Shown here in pieces: positions 19,481-23,346 of a DNA stretch of 23,346 nt. Every line of letters starts with the position of its first letter. The first letter of the stretch is position 1. The translations under genes were made by a program, and so were the position numbers. This DNA is from Teratosphaeria epicoccoides (lineage: Eukaryota; Ascomycota; Dothideomycetes; Mycosphaerellales; Teratosphaeriaceae), in the NCBI GenBank assembly GCA_021401465.1, contig JADDMT010000261.1, forward strand, positions 1 to 23,346, read 5' to 3'. The notes below the pieces were generated by a model, which made no database searches, was not told where the DNA came from, and was given only the letters and a program-made list of their open reading frames with translations.

Positions 19481-20560
19481 CTAGGCGTTCTTCGCCCTCT
19501 TGACCTCCCGTGTCGTCGGCCGCTCAGGCTCCTCAATTCCTTCTTCATTTGGCTCAAACTCGCTCTCGGTGCCATCGTCGGACCACACTGCGTTGTGGAA
19601 GTGTGCCGCGCCACGCTTGCGGGTGGCCTGCCCACTTTTCCTTGCCTGTTGAGCGTTGTCAATGTGCTGTCCAGCCTCCACAGCACTCTGAAGCTCGGCG
19701 AAGCTGAGTTCGAGGATTGTATTCATGGCTTCCCTCTGTAAGTCCGTCCCTGGCTCATAGGGCAAGAGGTCGGAAAGCAGGATATCAAAGTGCCCGCGCT
19801 TCTTGTCTTCGCCGTCGAGGAAGACAGCTGAGTTGACCTCCTCGACGGAGGCCTTCTGGACGCCATTCGGGAGCATTTTCAGCGTGGGTCGGAATAGCCA
19901 ACATTTGCCTAACACCTTCTTCCCGCACGGAACCATGACCGCCAGCGTTGCTCGAATATCTCCTTTTGACTTGCGGATGTAGTTTTGGCACTTCTGTATC
20001 AGGTGCGCTTCTGTTTCCGTGCGCGCAACCTCTGCGACGAACGATGGGAGATCATCCAGCTCCTGCGCCTTCCATTGGACATCCGGATCTGTCTGCCATT
20101 CTCCTCTTGAAGTCGGTATAATGACTCGCGTGTGTGCGCCATCCGTCAAGCCAGCAACCGCCACGCGCAGGTCACGGCTCAGTCCTGAGTCATCCTTCTG
20201 CAAGCGTCGAAAGTGCGCGGCCAACGAGTCCCTAATGGCGACCGCAACTCTGTCGTGGACAGCCGTGGTCATTCGTCGGGTCGCGAGCTGGGTGTTTGGA
20301 TCGTATTCGCAGCGGACATCAGCCAGGTTTGGCTTGATCTGCATCCACTGGGCTAGTGACACGCACTGCGGCTCGTAGCTGTCACTGAGCCTGCGAACGG
20401 CGACTTCGAGATGTTTGGGGAGATCGAGATGATCGGGAGATGAAGGAGTGGGTGGGTCGGCGGGGCTGCTCGTCTTCGGCGGCGTGGAGACTGGCGGCGA
20501 CGGAAGTCTGTGAGAAGCCTGCGGCGGCGGTGACGACGGGGTCTTGGCCATTGAGGTCAC
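19481..20560 (-). CDS. Fungal PD-(D/E)XK-nuclease-like hypothetical protein
   Basis: This 359-residue frame has no intron and normal composition. Residues 1-48 are Pro/Ser-rich and disordered. Residues 50-125 are predicted helical. The core (about 130-265) shows TRVIIPTSRGEWQTDPDVQW, then LPSFVAEVARTETE, then YIRKSKGDIRATLAVMV, GKCWLFRP, a VNSAVFLDG strand and FDILLSDLLPYEP. This order resembles a lineage-expanded family of fungal hypothetical proteins with a restriction-endonuclease-like fold, with Asp160 and Glu177 as candidate metal ligands; the usual Lys after x is Ala179, so activity is uncertain. The tail is acidic (327-349) and ends in a basic REVKRAK, a possible nuclear signal. Met4 is an alternative start. 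Its role is unknown. Such families are often multicopy near telomeres, yet this copy shows no RIP. Confidence 0.8.
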   Translation of the reverse strand: MTSMAKTPSSPPPQASHRLPSPPVSTPPKTSSPADPPTPSSPDHLDLPKHLEVAVRRLSDSYEPQCVSLAQWMQIKPNLADVRCEYDPNTQLATRRMTTAVHDRVAVAIRDSLAAHFRRLQKDDSGLSRDLRVAVAGLTDGAHTRVIIPTSRGEWQTDPDVQWKAQELDDLPSFVAEVARTETEAHLIQKCQNYIRKSKGDIRATLAVMVPCGKKVLGKCWLFRPTLKMLPNGVQKASVEEVNSAVFLDGEDKKRGHFDILLSDLLPYEPGTDLQREAMNTILELSFAELQSAVEAGQHIDNAQQARKSGQATRKRGAAHFHNAVWSDDGTESEFEPNEEGIEEPERPTTREVKRAKNA

Positions 20561-21494
20561 AGTGAGGTCAAAGTGGTGCGGCGGTGGGAGAATGTCATGA
20601 TAGTGGTGGAGTTGCAGCTATGTAGTAGTGGTATGCAACGGACCGCTGCGGGTGCTTTCGGGGCACGTTTCGATGGCATCTCCAGCTTGTTGTCGTGGAC
20701 GACAGGCGCACTTGCAGGCTGCACCCAGACCACAATGGAAACAACATCCTGCTCGCTCTACCTGCATGGGACGGCTCACAGCGCACCCGCCCACACTAAT
20801 CGATCGTCATCAGCGTAGGTAACGACGAGGTAACACCATTACTTGGCTCCGGCTCCACACAATGTTGTTCGAATGCGGTGATTTGATTGGCTCGCAGAGG
20901 TAAATGCCGCAGACTCCGGAGTGTCTTTGTCCGAGCACTTTTCCCGCGCTCGGATCCGCAGCCAGAGACTGTGGCAGACGCGAACTTCGAAGTCCCCCAA
21001 GAGTTTGTCGCTCTTCTGTCACATCACACTGGAGCTGTTGCTACATGAGATGTATTATGCAGTTCGGCAGGAACAGGCTATACATATCATAAAGTCGGAA
21101 GACCTTGGCAGCGGAGCCGCTACGTGCTATGTGGAAACGACGTATCATTGAGCATCTTGTAGTCAGCTACCACAGGCTACCAGGACAGCAGCACCGAATC
21201 TCAATTTAGCCGCGACAAAATGCCAACGCCGTCGCCGCCATAACCGGTCAAGAAGGGCAAGTCGGTCGCACCTCGGAACCGTATCTTGACCAGACAACAA
21301 CGCCATCGAGACCTTCTCTAGCCTTAACAACACACACAATTTATAGTACCAAAAATTGCAAGCCCGCGAACTGTACCAGTATCAACACACTCTGGGCCGT
21401 GTCCATCCGACCCTTCTTGACGAGGATCGGACCGTGTACGAGTACCGCCCTACCCATTCCTCTACGTGAACGTAACCTGCATCCCCGTTCCTTT
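20561..21494. other. Intergenic region of the island, no convincing gene
   Basis: Several short overlapping frames exist on both strands, but none exceeds about 80 codons or shows domain, signal-peptide or splice support. Composition is normal with no RIP. A CCAAT box on the minus strand at about 20884-20888 lies some 320 bp upstream of the nuclease-like gene and could serve it. Confidence 0.5.
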
Positions 21495-21863
21495 CTAAAG
21501 CCCACCATCCATTGTCTCCGTGTTGAAGCTGACATCCATCTGATCAAGACATTCTGCGTCACTCGCATTTCCCTTGTTCCGACATCGATAAGTGAAGGCG
21601 TCCTTGGTGATTGACCGCGCACTTGTGACCTCGCAAAAAGTTCCAGCATACTTCAATAGCCCTATTCTTAATCTCGCAAGTCTCGCGGTATAGTGGTAGT
21701 TGTTATTGCAAACGTCTGTCGTCGCTGTGTCGACACCTTGACCGCGTGCATCGATACAGCGGCATCTGCCAAAGAAGTCGCCTTGATCTGGTCGTCGAGC
21801 GAGGATAGGCGTAGTCTGTGCGATCAGAATAAGGAGGATCGCAGTAGGGACGAGGCGGTGCAT
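21495..21863 (-). CDS. Small secreted cysteine-rich protein, effector candidate
   Basis: This 122-residue frame opens with a classic signal peptide: MHR, a hydrophobic core LVPTAILLILIA, then TTPILA with likely cleavage after Ala22. The mature part of about 100 residues has six cysteines at 34, 36, 52, 77, 94 and 105, enough for three disulfide bonds, and no membrane segment or GPI signal. The frame GRCRCIDARGQG, TTDVC, FCEVTS, DAFTYRCRNKG and ECLD recalls small secreted proteins of Dothideomycetes and Sordariomycetes in spacing, though I cannot name a family. Fungi use such proteins outside the cell, many of them as effectors during host colonisation. It lies about 1.4 kb from telomere-proximal RIP DNA. 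The basic stretch at residues 59-71 could instead be unspliced intron sequence. Confidence 0.72.
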   Translation of the reverse strand: MHRLVPTAILLILIAQTTPILARRPDQGDFFGRCRCIDARGQGVDTATTDVCNNNYHYTARLARLRIGLLKYAGTFCEVTSARSITKDAFTYRCRNKGNASDAECLDQMDVSFNTETMDGGL

Positions 21864-22440
21864 AGTCTCTTAGGTTTGAGTGGTGGAATCGAGTAGAAGG
21901 TAGGTAGTAATCGGTGGCCTCGGCTCGTAGGACAAACCTGTAGCAGGGGCGGGAGAGGTGAAGGTGCTTATCTAGGCTAATGTTAGAGGGTCTGCGCGAC
22001 AGAGGGGGGTAGCCTGGCTGAGGTCAGGTAGATGACTAGTCTCGTATAATGATGAGACACTGCTTTCAATGTGTTCTAGACATTGCGGACCAAGCCACCC
22101 CGACTTCAGAGCGCCTTAGATCTGTCGTCTTTACTGTTCGCTAATGGCTAATGTCTAATTTTCTCATTCAACCGGGCGGTGACATGCAATTTGTGCTTTT
22201 AGAAAGTGCGAAAACTGAGACTCTTTCCCGTATTACGATTCCGGCAAGAAGCTGCTAACAACCCAAGCTCGACACGCTCTTCTCCCATCGTTTTTTGTGC
22301 CATACAGCATGATCTCATTCACAAGCTACTAACGCACGTAGAGATCGCCTGCTTCTGCTGTAGCTCGATAGATCATTTCACGGGCGCAAATATTTGGCTG
22401 CGCGCTAGAGAGACTTCTATTTCAAAAGTCTCCTGCACAG

Positions 22441-22463
22441 GAGGGCGGAGGGCGGAGGGCGGA
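22441..22463 (+). repeat. 7-bp tandem repeat (GAGGGCG)x3
   Basis: Three perfect copies of GAGGGCG are followed by GA, a small G-rich microsatellite near the edge of the island. Confidence 0.85.
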
Positions 22464-22543
22464 CATACTCTACGGACAAGCATTAGAGACCGGACCGCGA
22501 GCTCTTCTCTAGTTCTGCTGCAACATTAAACACCTTTTGTAGT

Positions 22544-22577
22544 GTCTGCAAACCTCTGCTAATAGCACCTTGCAGAC
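22544..22577. repeat. 8-bp perfect inverted repeat
   Basis: GTCTGCAA (22544-22551) and TTGCAGAC (22570-22577) are exact reverse complements with an 18-nt loop. They lie at the transition from the unmutated island to RIP-mutated DNA and could mark a short element end. Confidence 0.6.
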
Positions 22578-22590
22578 CCTATGTTATTGC

Positions 22591-23248
22591 TAATATTAGT
22601 CACATGCTTTATCAGTTAGTAGATAGTCCTTAGAGTATGTTATTATTATGTTGTAATTAGACATATATGCTATAGTATATACGCCTAGGACCTTTATCTA
22701 CCTACTAGCTATTAACACTACCTATTATAATTAATACTAACATAGCTCTACTACATAATATCTAAGCTACTATTACTAGCCTTAGCTTCCCTATCTTAAG
22801 CATCTAGTATCTGTAATTATTACATAAATACTAGCTAAAGAAGTACTCTACCTACTCCCTTCCCTAGTCTAAGGTTAGATGACTCCCTATTACTTAGTAG
22901 TACTATACTACTTCTAGTGTCTTTAAGGCCTTACAGATAGTCTGTAAGGCCTTAAAGACAATTATAATTAGAAGTCTAATAAGTACCTACTAGTATACTA
23001 ATAATAGTAAAGTAGGGTCTACTTAAAGAGGTTTGTAGATATTATAAAAGGTGTTTATTATAGCTAGATTTGTAGTATAGGATACATGTATAGGTAGAGT
23101 ATAATAGCTAGTTTATTATCATGATAACATTCTTAAAACAGAGTAGAGACATTTCAAAATATCTTGTTACTCTACTTTGTTTTAGATTATTACATGAAGT
23201 CTAGCCGCAGAAATTTTAGCTAGATTCTGTCTGTTATTTCTTTTCTCA
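22591..23248. other. RIP-mutated subtelomeric DNA
   Basis: This is AT-rich, TAG/CTA-rich sequence with no open frame. Its RIP character implies it was duplicated, presumably at other chromosome ends. It contains the strong hairpin at 22918-22960. Confidence 0.7.
22918..22960. repeat. 20-bp perfect hairpin with 3-nt loop
   Basis: Arm 22918-22937 (core CTTTAAGGCCTTACAGA) and arm 22941-22960 are exact reverse complements around the loop TAG. Outside the stem, CTTCTA (22911-22916) pairs with TAGAAG (22969-22974), with small mismatched stretches between. The arms keep GGCC although everything around is AT-rich. Confidence 0.9.
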
Positions 23249-23346
23249 TTAGGGTTAGGGTTAGGGTTAGGGTTAGGGTTAGGGTTAGGGTTAGGGTTAG
23301 GGTTAGGGTTAGGGTTAGGGTTAGGGTTAGGGTTAGGGTTAGGGTT
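23249..23346 (+). repeat. Telomere, (TTAGGG)n
   Basis: The window ends in 98 bp of uninterrupted TTAGGG, slightly over 16 repeats, with the G-rich strand running 5'->3' to the right. This places the chromosome end at the right side of the window. TTAGGG is the usual telomere unit of filamentous ascomycetes. Confidence 0.98.

Larger units (their letters stand above)
21864..22590. other. Upstream region of the secreted-protein gene and island edge
   Basis: No supported gene was found. On the minus strand CATTATACG at about 22043-22051 is a TATA-like site some 185 bp before the secreted-protein start, and a C/T-rich stretch lies at about 21945-21965. A plus-strand frame of 107 codons at 22206 looks like chance. 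RIP-type composition returns around 22590. Confidence 0.45.

Noticed and set aside
19030..20378. Plus-strand and alternate minus-strand frames over the island genes
   Set aside because: They overlap the 181- and 359-codon frames, have Arg/Ser-rich composition typical of shadow frames and show no domain features.
20573..21151. Several 60-80 codon frames on both strands upstream of the nuclease-like gene
   Set aside because: All mutually overlapping, no signal peptide, domain or splice signals, and random-looking composition.
21341..21649. Minus-strand 102-codon frame overlapping the secreted-protein gene
   Set aside because: Different register over the same DNA, Arg-rich and without features. 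The secreted-protein frame is far more convincing.
22206..22529. Plus-strand 107-codon frame
   Set aside because: It runs through the GAGGGCG tandem repeat, has no recognisable domain or signal peptide, and ends at the island edge.
1..23346. tRNA, rRNA, CRISPR array or bacterial-type features
   Set aside because: None seen. The telomere, RIP pattern and LTR element show a fungal chromosome end.

Overview
The window is the right-hand end of a chromosome from a filamentous ascomycete. It finishes in about 16 TTAGGG telomere repeats reading 5'->3' toward the end. Most of the DNA carries the scars of repeat-induced point mutation (RIP): TGG/CCA triplets are scarce, CTA, TAG and CTAG are everywhere, and old reading frames are broken almost only by TAG and TAA. 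RIP and TTAGGG telomeres point to Pezizomycotina. I cannot name the genus from the sequence.

Layout. (1) 1-2562, minus strand: a RIP-killed Plavaka-type (CACTA-like) transposase cut off by the left window edge. (2) 2563-9550: RIP-mutated DNA with three unrecognised dead genes (about 3310-3860 minus, 3915-5060 plus, 5692-8430 plus, the last with traces of introns), recurring ACCGCTAG motifs and a cluster of short inverted AAGTAGCTTA motifs. (3) 9592-17758: a complete but dead Ty3/gypsy chromovirus with 360-bp LTRs, gag with zinc knuckle, protease, reverse transcriptase, RNase H, integrase and a C-terminal chromodomain. It also has about 2.4 kb of extra sequence between pol and the 3' LTR, holding one antisense open frame and one sense open frame that point away from each other. 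The element sits inside an older, inverted LTR of its own family. (4) 17764-18830: LTR debris and AT-rich RIP-mutated DNA. (5) About 18830-22590: an island of normal base composition with two credible intact genes, both on the minus strand. One is a 359-residue protein that resembles a fungal PD-(D/E)XK-like family. The other is a 122-residue secreted protein with six cysteines, an effector-type candidate. (6) About 22590-23248: RIP-mutated subtelomeric DNA with a 20-bp-stem hairpin. (7) 23249-23346: telomere.

Nothing here forms an operon or pathway. The biology is that of a silenced chromosome end: a chromodomain retroelement lying in repeat-rich DNA, RIP destroying every multicopy sequence, and a small unmutated island keeping a secreted-protein gene a short distance from the telomere. 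The least expected items are the two divergent extra frames inside the chromovirus, the self-priming geometry at its 5' LTR, and the large intron-bearing dead gene at 5692-8430. Every function given for a RIP-mutated gene is read from broken frames by eye and rests on motif recognition; no alignments were run.
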